From the NCBI GenBank assembly GCA_017309115.1, contig JAFLEF010000044.1, forward strand, positions 1 to 64,000: a stretch of 64,000 bases of DNA, read 5' to 3'. The stretch comes from Verrucomicrobiota bacterium (GTDB lineage: Bacteria > Verrucomicrobiota > Verrucomicrobiia > Limisphaerales > UBA9464). Shown one piece after another: positions 42,662 through 51,812 of the stretch. A model generated the notes under the pieces. The model did no database searches. It was given only the letters and a program-made list of their open reading frames with translations, and was not told where the DNA came from. Positions within the stretch are counted from its first letter, which is position 1, and every line of letters begins with the position of its first letter. The translations under genes and the position numbers were made by a program.

Positions 42662-44746
42662 ATGAACCTTTCACCGCGCCTACTGGGCACGTTACTCGCC
42701 GCGTGCACCTGGACTTCCGCCGTTTCTGCCGATGAAGGCATGTGGTTGTACACCAATCCACCCCGGCAACAGCTCAAGGAGCGACATAACTTTGAGATTA
42801 CCGACGCCTGGTTGGATCACCTGATGCGCTCCTCGGTGCGGTTCAACTCCGGCGGTTCCGGCAGTTTTGTCAGCGAGGATGGCTTGGTTCTGTCCAATCA
42901 CCACGTCGGCGCCGATGCCATTCAGAAGCTCAGTTCGACCTCCCGGAACCTGCTGCGCGACGGGTTCCAGGCCAAGCGGCTCGAGGAAGAACTCAAGTGC
43001 GTGGACCTCGAACTGAATGTCCTGCAATCCATCGAAGACGTCACCGCCCGGGTGAATGCCGCCGTGCCCGCTGGCGCCAGCGCTGATGATGCGGTCCTGG
43101 CCCGCCGCAAAGTGATCGCGGAGATCGAGAAGGAATCGCAGGACAAGACCAGTCTGCGCTCCAACGTGATCACGTTGTACCAGGGCGGCGCCTACCACCT
43201 CTACCGCTTCAAACGCTACACCGACGTCCGGCTGGTGTTCGCCCCGGAACAACAAGTCGCCTTCTTCGGAGGCGACCCCGACAACTTCGAATTCCCCCGC
43301 TACAACCTCGATTTCGCCCTCTTCCGAGTCTACGAGAACGGTCAGCCAGCCAAGGTTTCCAACTTCCTCAAGTGGTCCAAGAATGGCGCCGAGGAAGGCG
43401 ACCTCACCTTCGTCTCGGGTCATCCCGGCCGGACCAGTCGACTGTTGACCCAGGCGGAACTGGAGTATCTGCGCGACGTGCAATTCCCCTACACCCTCGA
43501 CCGCTTGAAGCGATTGGAAGTGCTCCTGCAATCCTGGGGCGCGCGCAGTGCCGAGAACAACCGCCGGGCCAAGGACGAACTCTTCGGCTATCAGAATTCC
43601 CGCAAGGCCCGCGATGGGGGCATGGCCGGCCTGCTGGATCCCGTGCTCATGGGCCGCAAGGCGGAGGCGGAAAAGCAATTCCGGCTCCGCTTGGCCGCGA
43701 GCGGGGAGTATCCCGACGCCCTCGCCGCCTACGACAAGATCGCCGCCGCCCAGGCCGAGATTGCCAAACTCGCGCTGCGTTTCCGCCTCCTGGAATCCGA
43801 ACATGCGTTCAACAGCGACAGCTTCGGCATCGCCCGCACTCTGCTCCGCGCGGGCGACGAACGGCCGAAGCCCAACGGCGAACGGCTCCCGGAGTTTTCC
43901 GATTCCCAACTCGAGCCGCTGGAACTCGACCTCTTCTCCGACAAACCGATCCACGAGGATTTGGAGATTCTCAAACTCACCGAATCGCTGACCTTCCTGG
44001 CCAATGAACTCGGCGCCGAGAACGCCACAGTGAAAGCGATCCTGGCGGGCAAATCTCCCCGGGTCCGGGCCGCCGAATTGGTCAGCCAGACCCAGGTGCG
44101 CGACGTCGCGGTCCGCAAGAAACTGTACGCCGGCGGCGCCGAAGCCGTTCGCCAAGCCAATGATCCGATGATCGAACTGGCCCGGATGATCGATGCCGAG
44201 GCGCGCGAGCTGCGCAAGTTGCTGGAGGCTCAGGGCGAGCTCAAGCAGCAGGCCCAGGCCGCCATCGCCAAGGCCCGGTTCGCCCTCGAAGGCGCCAGTT
44301 CCTATCCCGACGCCACCTTCACCCTGCGGCTCGCCTTCGGAACCATCCAGGGTTACACCGAAGATGGTCGGAAGGTTCCGGCCTTCACCACTATGGGCGG
44401 ATTGTTTGAACGCAATGCCGCCATGAACAACCAGCCGCCCTTTGACCTCCCCCCGCGCTGGCTGAAGAAAAAGTCGGCGATCAATCTCAAGACGCCGTTC
44501 AATTTCGTGAACACGGCGGACATCATAGGTGGCAACTCCGGCAGTCCGGTGGTGAACAAGGCCGGCGAACTCGTGGGTCTGATCTTTGACGGCAACCTCC
44601 AATCGCTGGTGTTGGACTTCGCCTACGAAGACGTCGTCGCCCGGGCGTTGAGTGTCGACAGTCGAGCCATCCTGGAAGCCCTCGACAGCGTCTATGACGC
44701 CCGCGACCTGGTCCGCGAATTGAAGACCGGCAAGCGCAAGAGCTGA
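42662..44746 (+). CDS. S46 family peptidase (dipeptidyl-peptidase 7/11-like)
   Basis: 694 residues with a signal peptide (about 1-23, ending AVSA). DEGMWLYTNPP and SGGSGSFVSEDGLVLSNHHVG open the chymotrypsin-fold half, with the histidine at 80/81; the aspartate is in PRYNLDFALFRVY; the serine is Ser626 in GGNSGSPVVN. The helical half lies between. Members remove dipeptides from peptides in the periplasm; whether this cuts like DPP7 (hydrophobic) or DPP11 (Asp/Glu) cannot be decided here. The ATG at 42662 is chosen because the signal peptide follows. Confidence 0.9.
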   Translation: MNLSPRLLGTLLAACTWTSAVSADEGMWLYTNPPRQQLKERHNFEITDAWLDHLMRSSVRFNSGGSGSFVSEDGLVLSNHHVGADAIQKLSSTSRNLLRDGFQAKRLEEELKCVDLELNVLQSIEDVTARVNAAVPAGASADDAVLARRKVIAEIEKESQDKTSLRSNVITLYQGGAYHLYRFKRYTDVRLVFAPEQQVAFFGGDPDNFEFPRYNLDFALFRVYENGQPAKVSNFLKWSKNGAEEGDLTFVSGHPGRTSRLLTQAELEYLRDVQFPYTLDRLKRLEVLLQSWGARSAENNRRAKDELFGYQNSRKARDGGMAGLLDPVLMGRKAEAEKQFRLRLAASGEYPDALAAYDKIAAAQAEIAKLALRFRLLESEHAFNSDSFGIARTLLRAGDERPKPNGERLPEFSDSQLEPLELDLFSDKPIHEDLEILKLTESLTFLANELGAENATVKAILAGKSPRVRAAELVSQTQVRDVAVRKKLYAGGAEAVRQANDPMIELARMIDAEARELRKLLEAQGELKQQAQAAIAKARFALEGASSYPDATFTLRLAFGTIQGYTEDGRKVPAFTTMGGLFERNAAMNNQPPFDLPPRWLKKKSAINLKTPFNFVNTADIIGGNSGSPVVNKAGELVGLIFDGNLQSLVLDFAYEDVVARALSVDSRAILEALDSVYDARDLVRELKTGKRKS

Positions 44747-45041
44747 CCTGGTAGGGCGAGGTTTCACCGAGCCGATCTCCGCGGTAGGGATGGACCGCCG
44801 GGCCGTCCCCGCGATTCCGAACGCAGTAAAGGAACGCGGTCGTTTGCTGGTCAGTGTCGAATCACCGGCCCGTTGAGCCGCCTCTACCGGGAAAGTCTCC
44901 CGCGGAGGACGCGGAGGAAACGGATCCCTTCCCCGTCCCAAAATCTGCGTTCATCTGCGTTCAATCTGCGGATCCCCATTTCCCCAATTCCGATTGTTCT
45001 CCTGAGGCCATGTGAACAAATCCCCTCGGCGGACTCCAGGT
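44747..45041. repeat. spacer made of inverted and direct dispersed repeats
   Basis: Contents: gtagggcgaggtttcaccga (44752-44771), the inverted third block of the composite repeat (44777-44835, then gctggtcag), a gcggaggacgcggagga block and a direct aaatctgcgttcatctgcg copy at 44941-44971. No gene seen. Confidence 0.7.
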
Positions 45042-45512
45042 TCACGGGCCTCGTCCGGCGGGTCGGAACCAGGAATTGAAATAGACGCGCAGGTAATCCC
45101 GAGGCGCTCCCCGTAACGCGATCAGCGCCGCCAGGCTGTCGATGTCGCCGCTCGAGTAACGCTCCACGATCCGGATCAGCATGTTCTTGGTGTCCCGCCC
45201 GTGCTCCACCGGCACCGGAGACGTCCCCGCATCACGAGAATGCATCGCACCGACCAGGACGCGCTCATATCTCTGCGACTCCCCCGCCGTCACCGGCAAA
45301 GCGAACTCCACCGCCGTTCCGTTACGGTCCGTGATTCGGATCCCGACGCTTCCGCCATCGAGATAGTATTCGGTGACGACCGAGCGATACGGCGTGACCA
45401 GCGCCCGCAGCCGGGGATCCACCTGGCTCTGGCGGTACGGCGGCCACGGCCAGAACAGCAACGCCAATCCCCCGACCACAATCGCCAACACAACTTGGAG
45501 CGAACGCCGCAT
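45042..45512 (-). CDS. small membrane-anchored protein of unknown function
   Basis: 156 residues. One N-terminal membrane segment (LQVVLAIVVGGLALLFWPW) with a short cytoplasmic start, then a periplasmic domain of about 130 residues with no recognised motif (YYLDGGSVGIRITDRNG, GESQRYERVLVGAMHS). The ATG at 45512 is chosen so that the membrane segment is N-terminal; an upstream ATG at 45557 would add 15 residues. It stands alone between repeat-filled spacers. Confidence 0.5.
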   Translation of the reverse strand: MRRSLQVVLAIVVGGLALLFWPWPPYRQSQVDPRLRALVTPYRSVVTEYYLDGGSVGIRITDRNGTAVEFALPVTAGESQRYERVLVGAMHSRDAGTSPVPVEHGRDTKNMLIRIVERYSSGDIDSLAALIALRGAPRDYLRVYFNSWFRPAGRGP

Positions 45513-45807
45513 AGGAAGGTTCCTCGCGAAGCTGACCACCCATCTCCACGACCGCAAGATCCCAAGCGAAAGGCCAGGTCTCTCCGCAGATGGGCGCCGA
45601 TTTCCGCAGATTCCCGAAAGAAGGAAAACTCAGCCCACAACGACATCTGCCTTGTTCACCCAGGTCCAACCGACCTCAAACTGGCCCAAGTCCCCTTCTG
45701 AAATCTGCGTCCATCTGCGGAGAGACCCAAAACGGGGAAATCGGAGGTCGCGCAGACCCACACACTCCTTGCCATCAACAAACACGTCGTGGTCGCCCTT
45801 CCAATTT
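45513..45807. repeat. spacer with facing copies of the 'atctgcg' repeat
   Basis: Inverted copy at 45583-45612 and direct copy at 45701-45726 face each other across about 90 bp, as at 34040/34151. The segment before the direct copy (aagtccccttctgaaatctg) also matches that at 46948. No gene. Confidence 0.65.
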
Positions 45808-46173
45808 TCAATCCCCAGAAACAGTTCCTGATGACGCGCCCGCAGTAGCCTTGATAACCGACACCTCAAGGACTCCCTGGACCTCATCGAAATGCAATCG
45901 AACGATGGCAAAGTTCTCCCGGCCCCCGCGCAACAGCTTCTGAGGAACAGCGGCGACGAACTGGACCTGACGCTGCGTCCTCTCCCTTCCGATCCAGGCC
46001 ACCCCCTTTACCTCCACACCGCATCGAGTGTCCGCGATCGACTCGGGTACAAATCCATCAATCCACAGCCGCACCAGATGTGGATCGGCCGACGCCGCCA
46101 GCCAGCGGCAGGCGGCATACTCCAATCGACTCCAGAAGAGCCGATCCACCAAGACCTGATGCCGCTCGTTCAA
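45808..46173 (-). CDS. unknown ~120-residue protein, paralogue of the gene at 9418-9750
   Basis: 121 residues from a TTG start at 46173 that overlaps the stop of the upstream gene (TTGA). The start is supported by the paralogue, whose MANQRHEVLMDRPFWSRLEY aligns with NERHQVLVDRLFWSRLEY here. The proteins match over their whole length, through DGFVPESIADT and AAVPQKLLRGG, and differ only in their last 20 residues. Acidic, Trp-rich, no signal peptide. Function unknown. Coupled to the upstream gene, which is unrelated to anything near the 9418 copy. Confidence 0.72.
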   Translation of the reverse strand: MNERHQVLVDRLFWSRLEYAACRWLAASADPHLVRLWIDGFVPESIADTRCGVEVKGVAWIGRERTQRQVQFVAAVPQKLLRGGRENFAIVRLHFDEVQGVLEVSVIKATAGASSGTVSGD

Positions 46174-46685
46174 GATGGTTCGTCTCTGTTCTGCTTGTCG
46201 TAGGCCTCGCGCAGTTTTCGGTTCTTGATCTGGCCCCTCTGACAGTAGTCGCAACCACACGGTTTCCGACCATCGGAGTGCGACTCCGGATAATAGCGCC
46301 AGCCGATTATTTGGTCGGGCGTGTAGGTACGCGTGATCCAGTCGGCCGGTATCGAACCAATGAAGATGACTTCAAGGCCCATACCCGTGCTGTGCTGCAT
46401 GAAGATACGTACTGAATCTCCGGCAGTCGTTTCTATGTGGGTTTCGTTGTAGCGGCCCACGGCCACAGCCACGTCATCGGGCGCATGAAATTGAACGGCC
46501 GAGATCAGCTTGATTCCACTCCGTCGCAGCTCTCGAATCCACTGGTGGGATCGGTAGTAGTTTTGCAAGACAGGGGTCGCGAAGACACCCCTCGCCTGGC
46601 GCCCATAGATCTTTCGAGCCTTGATCCCATTCTTCCGGATCCGGGCGATGTCTCGATCGTCTGCTAGATGAACGAATTGGGGCAT
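46170..46685 (-). CDS. unknown protein with CxCxxC motif, coupled to the gene at 45808-46173
   Basis: 171 residues. MPQFVHLADDRDIARIRKNG opens the protein; RGVFATPVLQNYYRSHQWIR and VAVGRYNETH lie in the middle; GWRYYPESH and the cysteine cluster PCGCDYCQRG near the C-terminus suggest bound zinc. The opening (histidine in a VHLA phrase, then IRKNGI) recalls the N-terminus of ADP-ribosyltransferase-fold proteins such as DarT or RNA 2'-phosphotransferase, but the match is weak and may be chance. The stop codon overlaps the TTG start of the next gene, so the two are translationally coupled and probably form a two-gene module. Confidence 0.6.
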   Translation of the reverse strand: MPQFVHLADDRDIARIRKNGIKARKIYGRQARGVFATPVLQNYYRSHQWIRELRRSGIKLISAVQFHAPDDVAVAVGRYNETHIETTAGDSVRIFMQHSTGMGLEVIFIGSIPADWITRTYTPDQIIGWRYYPESHSDGRKPCGCDYCQRGQIKNRKLREAYDKQNRDEPS

Positions 46686-47252
46686 GGCGGGTGACGCTGT
46701 CAGCGAGCTATCCGATTTGTATCAGGCCATTCCGGCATCTCATCCAAACCTTGCACGCCGGCCAGCCTCATGTTTTCCATCCTACTCCCGTCGAACCCAC
46801 GTTCAATCGCAAGGTTTGGTGGAAACGAAGGCATTTGAAGAAACACCCTTTGGTGTGGGCAGCGCCAACTTCCGGTATTCAATTCCGCCCTCTGCGATTC
46901 GCGTCCATGGGCGTCCATTCGCGGTTCCAACTGCATCGCTCCGGCGAAGTCCCCTTCCGAAATCTGCGTCAATCTGCGTCCCATCTGCGGTTCATACCTC
47001 TGCCTTTCTTCCTGTTTTCCGGCTTTCCAAATTCGCTCTCCTTCCCTCCGCGAACTCCGCGTCCTCCGCGGGAGATCCTCTGCCCGGGGCGTAGTCGACG
47101 CGGGTGTCCGTTCGACGCCGACCAGCCGAAGCCACGTTCCTTGGCTGCGCTCGGAAACACGGGGACGGCCCGGCGGACCATCCCTACCGAGGAAGATAAC
47201 GAAGACCCTCCAGACGCTTGTCAGTTTGACTCCGGCGTTATCCCCTAGCGCC
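46686..47252. other. repeat-containing spacer before the CoA-transferase fusion
   Basis: About 570 bp. The stretch from 46940 holds aagtccccttccgaaatctg, aatctgcgtcaatctgcgtc, a ccgcgaactccgcgtcctcc block and, at 47131-47192, the third block of the composite repeat (cgttccttggctgcgctcgg to ccatccctacc). No convincing gene; short frames at 46690-47329 have no coding character. Confidence 0.6.
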
Positions 47253-49118
47253 GTGTTCCAAGCTACCACGCCCGTTGTCGGGGCCTCCGAAGCACTGTCG
47301 CGAATTCGCAGCGGTATGCGCGTATTCATCGGATCCGGCTGCGCCGCACCCCAAACCCTGGTCAGCGCCCTCGCCGCACACGCTCCCCAGGTCTATGACG
47401 TCGAGGTCCTCCACATTCTGACCCACGGTCCCGCGCCCTACGCCAAGCCGGAACTCCAGGCCCACATCCGCCAGAATTCCTTCTTCATCGGCGGCAACGT
47501 CCGGGCCGAGGTCCACGCCGGTCTCGCCGATTACTCTCCCGTCTTTCTCTCCGAAATTCCCCGGCTCTTTCGCGAACGCCGACTCCATCTCGACGTCGCC
47601 CTCGTGCAGGTCAGCCCGCCGGACCGTCATGGTTTCTGTTCCTTCGGCGTCTCGGTGGATGTCGTGAAGGCCGCCGTCGAATCCGCCGACTACGTGATCG
47701 CGGAGATCAACCCCAACATGCCGCGAACCCTCGGCGACAGCTTCGTCCACGTGCGCCAACTCGACGCCTTGGTCGAGGGGAACCTGCCGGTGCTCGAACA
47801 CGCGGCGGAACCCGCATCCCCCGAAGCGCTGCAGATTGCCGAGTTCATCGAGTCGCTCGTTCCCGACGGCGCCACGCTGCAAACCGGCATCGGCGCCATT
47901 CCCAGCGCCGTCCTGGCGAGGCTCGGTCAGAAGCGCGACCTGGGAATGCATACGGAAATGCTGACCGAGGCCGTGATTCCCCTGATGGAAAGCGGCGTAC
48001 TCAACGGTCGTCGCAAAGGCCTGCTGCCGGGCAAGGTCGTCACCAGCTTCTGTTTTGGAACCAAAGCGTTCTACGAGTATCTGCACGACAATCCCGCGTT
48101 TGAATTCCGTCCCACGGAGTTCACTAACGACCCGTTCCAGATCGCCCGCAATCCGCGGATGATCGCCATCAGCTCGGCCATCGAGGTGGATCTCACCGGC
48201 CAGGTCTGCGCCGATTCCATTGGCGGTCGGTTCTACAGCGGCTTCGGCGGTCAGACGGATTTCATGCGTGGCGCCGCCCGCAGCGAAGGCGGCAAGCCCA
48301 TCATCGCCTTGCCGTCCACCACCCGGGACGGCGCCATCTCCCGCATCGTGCCCTGGCTGCAAACGGGCGCCGGCGTGGTCACCACCCGCGCCGACGTCCA
48401 TTACGTGGTCACGGAATTCGGTGTGGCGTTTCTGCACGGGAAATCGGTGCGCGAACGAACGTTGGCCCTGATCAGCATTGCGCATCCCAAGTTCCGCGAC
48501 GAGCTGATGAAGGAAGCGCGGGAACGCCGCCTGGTTCCTGAGACCCAGATCGCACTGCCGCCAGGATTGCAGCCTTATCCGCGCAAGTATGAGACGTGGC
48601 ACGAGTTCGGCGGTGGACTGCGTGTGGACTTCCGGCCCATCCAGCCCACCGACGAACGGCGGCTCAAGGAGATGTTCTACTCGCATACGCCGGCGACGAT
48701 TTATCAGCGGTACTTCACGCAGCTGCATTCCCTCCCGCCCGAGCTGGCACAGCGGTTGGTCACCCTGGATTACCGCGACGACATGGCGTTGGCCGGCTTG
48801 GTTCCGGATGGCGGCGGTCAGGCCATGATTGCCATCGCGCGGTATCATCGGAATCCGGCCACCAACTGGGCGGAGCTGGCCGTGGTCGTGCGCGAAGAAT
48901 ACCGACGCCGCGGTCTGGCCGAATTCCTCCTGCGGGAACTGGGGAAGATCGCCCTGGAGCAAGGCATTGTCGGCTTCACGGCGGATGTTCTGGCGGAGAA
49001 CACTGGGATGTTGGCCCTACTCCGCCGGTTGGCCGATCCCGTGGAAGTCACCACGCACTCGGCCATCGCCAAGGTCCGGTTCCGCCTGCGAGATCTGAAG
49101 CCGCGAGAATTGACCTGA
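47253..49118 (+). CDS. acetyl-CoA hydrolase/4-hydroxybutyrate CoA-transferase-like protein fused to a GNAT acetyltransferase domain
   Basis: 621 residues from the GTG at 47253 (a TTG 27 bp upstream would add nine). Residues 1-~430 are the CoA-transferase family: SRIRSGMRVFIGSGCAAPQ, SPPDRHGFCSFGVSVD, MHTEMLTEAVIPLMESG (Glu235 being the likely catalytic glutamate of this group), GGRFYSGFGGQTDF and LPSTTRDGAISRIVP. The catalytic-like segment near TGQVCADSIGG has Asp where relatives often have Glu, but that position is not thought to be catalytic in this subgroup. Residues ~455-621 form a GNAT domain with EYRRRGLAEFLL. The fusion occurs in other bacteria and may link CoA-ester turnover to protein acetylation; that is inferred. 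Confidence 0.87.
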   Translation: MFQATTPVVGASEALSRIRSGMRVFIGSGCAAPQTLVSALAAHAPQVYDVEVLHILTHGPAPYAKPELQAHIRQNSFFIGGNVRAEVHAGLADYSPVFLSEIPRLFRERRLHLDVALVQVSPPDRHGFCSFGVSVDVVKAAVESADYVIAEINPNMPRTLGDSFVHVRQLDALVEGNLPVLEHAAEPASPEALQIAEFIESLVPDGATLQTGIGAIPSAVLARLGQKRDLGMHTEMLTEAVIPLMESGVLNGRRKGLLPGKVVTSFCFGTKAFYEYLHDNPAFEFRPTEFTNDPFQIARNPRMIAISSAIEVDLTGQVCADSIGGRFYSGFGGQTDFMRGAARSEGGKPIIALPSTTRDGAISRIVPWLQTGAGVVTTRADVHYVVTEFGVAFLHGKSVRERTLALISIAHPKFRDELMKEARERRLVPETQIALPPGLQPYPRKYETWHEFGGGLRVDFRPIQPTDERRLKEMFYSHTPATIYQRYFTQLHSLPPELAQRLVTLDYRDDMALAGLVPDGGGQAMIAIARYHRNPATNWAELAVVVREEYRRRGLAEFLLRELGKIALEQGIVGFTADVLAENTGMLALLRRLADPVEVTTHSAIAKVRFRLRDLKPRELT

Positions 49119-49260
49119 CGCCTTCGGTGGGAAGGGGATTCCGCAAGAACGGGCGACGTTCAATGACCCGGGCAGACCTCGTTTGGGCCGGCGCAGCCCT
49201 GACCGAGGATGTGCCGGTGGCGGCGAGAAAAAGGACCTTAGACCGCACCCCGGTGACGGC

Positions 49261-50670
49261 TCATTTCAATTCCAACTCGGGAAGCCCTCCTCCCAAACGT
49301 TCGCGAGTTCGCTGAGCCGCCTGACGCAAGGGCAGACCCAGACGCTGAAGGCCCTCGAGTTCGTCGTCGAAGAGACCTCCAATGGAGCCCAGTTCCGCCA
49401 CCGCCTCCAGAGCGATCAGTTGCGTCACCGGATCCAGCGTGTAACGCAGAGACCGGCGCAAGGCGGGCACGACCAGTTCAGCGTCCTGATTGATCCGCCA
49501 CAAGGCCCAGGCCGACAGGGCCACTAGGCGCGGGTCCTCGGAACGCAACGCCGAAGCCAGTTCGGGGGTTGCCGCCTCTGCCCGCCGACCCAATTCCCCT
49601 AACAACCAAGCGGCCGCTTGAGCTGGCGACAGACGAATGTGGCGCAGTCCGGGATGATCCGGGAAATACGGCAGCGAATAGTCTGGAATCTGGAACTGCA
49701 CTTCGCGGGCCAGGGCCTTCACCGCACCCGGTAAATCCTGACCGGTCTGTCCCCGGGCCAGGGCCGCGTGCAAACGGATCATTGGCGCCGGATTCGCCTC
49801 CAGGGATTGAATCTGGGGCCGAAGTGGAGCGGCCGCCGGCCCCAACCGGGCTGCGACATCCAACGCTTCCACCACCACTGGGGACTGAGCCGATATTTCG
49901 GGCCGAATCTCCGTGAGCGCGAGACCAGCGGAAGAACCCATCCGACGGAAGGTCAACAGAATGGGTTGCTTCAGATTGGGATCTCGCAGCCACGGCGCCA
50001 ACCGGGGCACCGCCCGTCCGGCTTCCCGTCCGTACAGTCCCAACGCCAGCACCACGGCTACCGAGGGCGGGTCGGAGGTTCCAACCGCTTCCAGCAAGGC
50101 AGGCAAACCACCCTCGACGGGCACATCCGCAGCGACCATGGCCCGCGCGGCTATTTCCTTGCGGGTCGGATCCGCATCCAACAGGTAAGTTAACACCTGA
50201 CTCGTGACCGCCGGAGCCAAGGGGGAAATCTTTAGGGCGGCGGTCAGAGCTTCCTGGCCGGTTTCATCAGGGGTTCCTGCCCAGGCCAATACGGACGCCA
50301 GGGCGGGTGACGCCTCCGAGCCCAAACCACCCAGAGCCCGCAAGACCTGACGCCGAACCAAGTCCGGGTCCGAGACATTCAGCAAACAGAACGACGACTG
50401 CCAGGACTCGGGCAACGCTTCATAAATCCGTCGAGAAGCGCGCTCCGAGGTGGACGGTTGCCAATCCAACAGCTCCATCAGATCCGGCAACACCGCGACT
50501 CCTTCCATCGCCACGGCCTCATCGACCCGGGCCTCGGGACCGGCCCGCTTCAGCCAAGTTGGAAAGGACCCACCGGAATAATCCGGCCCGTGGCCCCGCC
50601 CACCCACCACCAACCCCACCACCGCCAGAGCAACAGCGCCGACCAGAACCAGGAAGAGGGTGCGGATCAT
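49261..50670 (-). CDS. HEAT-repeat protein with N-terminal membrane anchor
   Basis: 469 residues. One N-terminal membrane segment (about 4-24) and then helical HEAT-like repeats: RRQVLRALGGLGSEASPALA, SVAVVLALGLYGREAGRAV, RLHAALARGQTGQDL, AAWLLGELGRRAEAATPELA, LVALSAWALWRIN and TQLIALEAVAELGSIGG. Such arrays bind partners; function unknown. Single gene, following the fusion gene on the opposite strand. Confidence 0.75.
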   Translation of the reverse strand: MIRTLFLVLVGAVALAVVGLVVGGRGHGPDYSGGSFPTWLKRAGPEARVDEAVAMEGVAVLPDLMELLDWQPSTSERASRRIYEALPESWQSSFCLLNVSDPDLVRRQVLRALGGLGSEASPALASVLAWAGTPDETGQEALTAALKISPLAPAVTSQVLTYLLDADPTRKEIAARAMVAADVPVEGGLPALLEAVGTSDPPSVAVVLALGLYGREAGRAVPRLAPWLRDPNLKQPILLTFRRMGSSAGLALTEIRPEISAQSPVVVEALDVAARLGPAAAPLRPQIQSLEANPAPMIRLHAALARGQTGQDLPGAVKALAREVQFQIPDYSLPYFPDHPGLRHIRLSPAQAAAWLLGELGRRAEAATPELASALRSEDPRLVALSAWALWRINQDAELVVPALRRSLRYTLDPVTQLIALEAVAELGSIGGLFDDELEGLQRLGLPLRQAAQRTRERLGGGLPELELK

Positions 50671-50794
50671 GAGAACGCTTCGACCCTACGAGGCCAGCCC
50701 TCATCCCGCCAGTCTGGGATGGATTTGGGGAAGAAGATCGGTTTCAGAACGCGGCCTAGGTTATCCGCACCCCTCCCCTTCCCTCCATAAAGCA

Positions 50795-50820
50795 AAAGGG
50801 CCGGCAGTCACGCCGGCCCT
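50795..50820 (-). terminator. terminator of the lipoprotein gene at 50851-51234
   Basis: Stem gggccggc / gccggccc with a 6-base loop; on the minus strand it is followed by ttttgcttta. It lies about 30 bp after the stop. Confidence 0.8.
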
Positions 50821-50850
50821 CAAGCCATCGCCGATGAAATCAGGAAGAGG

Positions 50851-51234
50851 TTAGCGCATCTGGGTCAACTTCAGCGCGATCTGTTTGTCGAGTTCGGCGG
50901 CTAAGTTGATGTCGGCTCCACCGGCTGGGCCGCGGACCTGCACGAACGAGCGGGCCACCCCGGTTTCAATCTCGTCCACCCGGACCCAGACCGTCTTGTT
51001 GTCCACCTTGGCCTGAAGCGTGTTGTCGATCGTGTTTTCACCGGTGAGCGTGCCGTTAAAGGCCAGCACTTCCTTGGCGGCGGTGAAGACCTGAGCCACC
51101 GTGCGCTGATACCGGCTTTCAATCTTATCGTCGGCAAAGGGCATGCCGAACTTCTTGGATCCGGTCTCGGTGGAATAACATCCACTGACCAAGACCGCAG
51201 CCAGAGCCAACGCGACGAGCAACAACTTCTTCAT
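50851..51234 (-). CDS. small putative lipoprotein
   Basis: 127 residues. MKKLLLVALALAAVLVSGC is a signal peptide with lipobox (VSGC), lipid at Cys19. The remainder (FADDKIESRYQRTVAQVFTA then KEVLAFNGTLTGENTIDNTL, and VNVRVDEIETGVARSFVQVR-like strands) resembles small DUF3568-type lipoproteins. Probably outer-membrane. The ATG at 51234 is chosen for the signal peptide. It has its own terminator downstream. Confidence 0.75.
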   Translation of the reverse strand: MKKLLLVALALAAVLVSGCYSTETGSKKFGMPFADDKIESRYQRTVAQVFTAAKEVLAFNGTLTGENTIDNTLQAKVDNKTVWVRVDEIETGVARSFVQVRGPAGGADINLAAELDKQIALKLTQMR

Positions 51235-51522
51235 TTCGTCAGCGATGCAAACACAGCCGTCCAGACCGTCAAGCCTTGCCTGAGAGAAGCACCCCCCCGA
51301 AAGACCGGAACTGGCGTTCATTTCGGCGACCTAACACCGTCGAGCTGAGTTTGAGAACAGCCACCGAACGAACTCCCGCATTTGAACGATCGGGACATTC
51401 CGCCCCATTTTTTTGGGCGGACTCCCGCGAAAACGGCCTGAAAGTGCGAGTTGGTCTTGGCGCACCGAATTCGTTCCGGACAGTTCGTTGACAATCAGGG
51501 GTAACGTTCTTAGCGTCCACTT

Positions 51523-51604
51523 GGTTCGGGCTGCGGCACGTTTCTTCAGCGGGGTCCCCCACCCCCACCTCCTTGGCGTCTGCAGCCCGAACCTCCGATT
51601 TTTT
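51523..51604 (+). other. candidate structured RNA or terminator: 12-bp inverted repeat plus T-run
   Basis: Perfect 12-base arms 47 bases apart with a T-run about 5 bases after the right arm. The loop is pyrimidine-rich (ggggtcccccacccccacct). Not matched to a known RNA family. Confidence 0.35.
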
Positions 51605-51625
51605 ACGGGAAATTCCAGAAAGGTA

Positions 51626-51653
51626 TTGACCCTTCCGGACAGTCGCGTAGAAA
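51626..51653 (+). promoter_or_regulatory. sigma-70-type promoter of tRNA-Asp
   Basis: TTGACC (51626-51631), 16-bp spacer, TAGAAA (51648-51653), 20 bp before the tRNA. Same layout as the tRNA-Ala promoter. Confidence 0.55.
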
Positions 51654-51672
51654 GCGCGCCCATTCGTTTCGC

Positions 51673-51749
51673 GGGGGTGTAGCTCAACTGGTTAGAGCGC
51701 TGCCCTGTCACGGCAGAGGTTACGGGTTCGAGCCCCGCCACTCCCGCCA
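51673..51749 (+). tRNA. tRNA-Asp (anticodon GTC)
   Basis: 77 nt with encoded CCA. Opens gggggtgtagctcaactggt; the anticodon stem ctgcc/ggcag encloses loop ctgtcac with GTC; the T arm reads gggttcgagccccg; acceptor gggggtg pairs with cactccc, then gcca. A phage-type integrase gene begins about 40-65 bp after it. Confidence 0.95.
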
Positions 51750-51812
51750 TTCCCCGCAAGCACTTACGAGGATAGCCTCGACTTTTTGTGTACGATTTGT
51801 GAAAGATTGCGC

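Larger units (their letters stand above)
51235..51672. other. intergenic region with a long inverted repeat before tRNA-Asp
   Basis: About 440 bp between the divergent lipoprotein gene and tRNA-Asp. A perfect 12-bp inverted repeat, ggttcgggctgc at 51523-51534 and gcagcccgaacc at 51582-51593, encloses 47 bp and is followed by a T-run (51598-51604). This could be a terminator-like or small-RNA structure. The tRNA promoter lies after it. No gene seen. Confidence 0.5.

Noticed and set aside
46686..47252. Plus-strand frames in the spacer before the CoA-transferase fusion
   Set aside because: They run through dispersed repeats and show no protein family resemblance.
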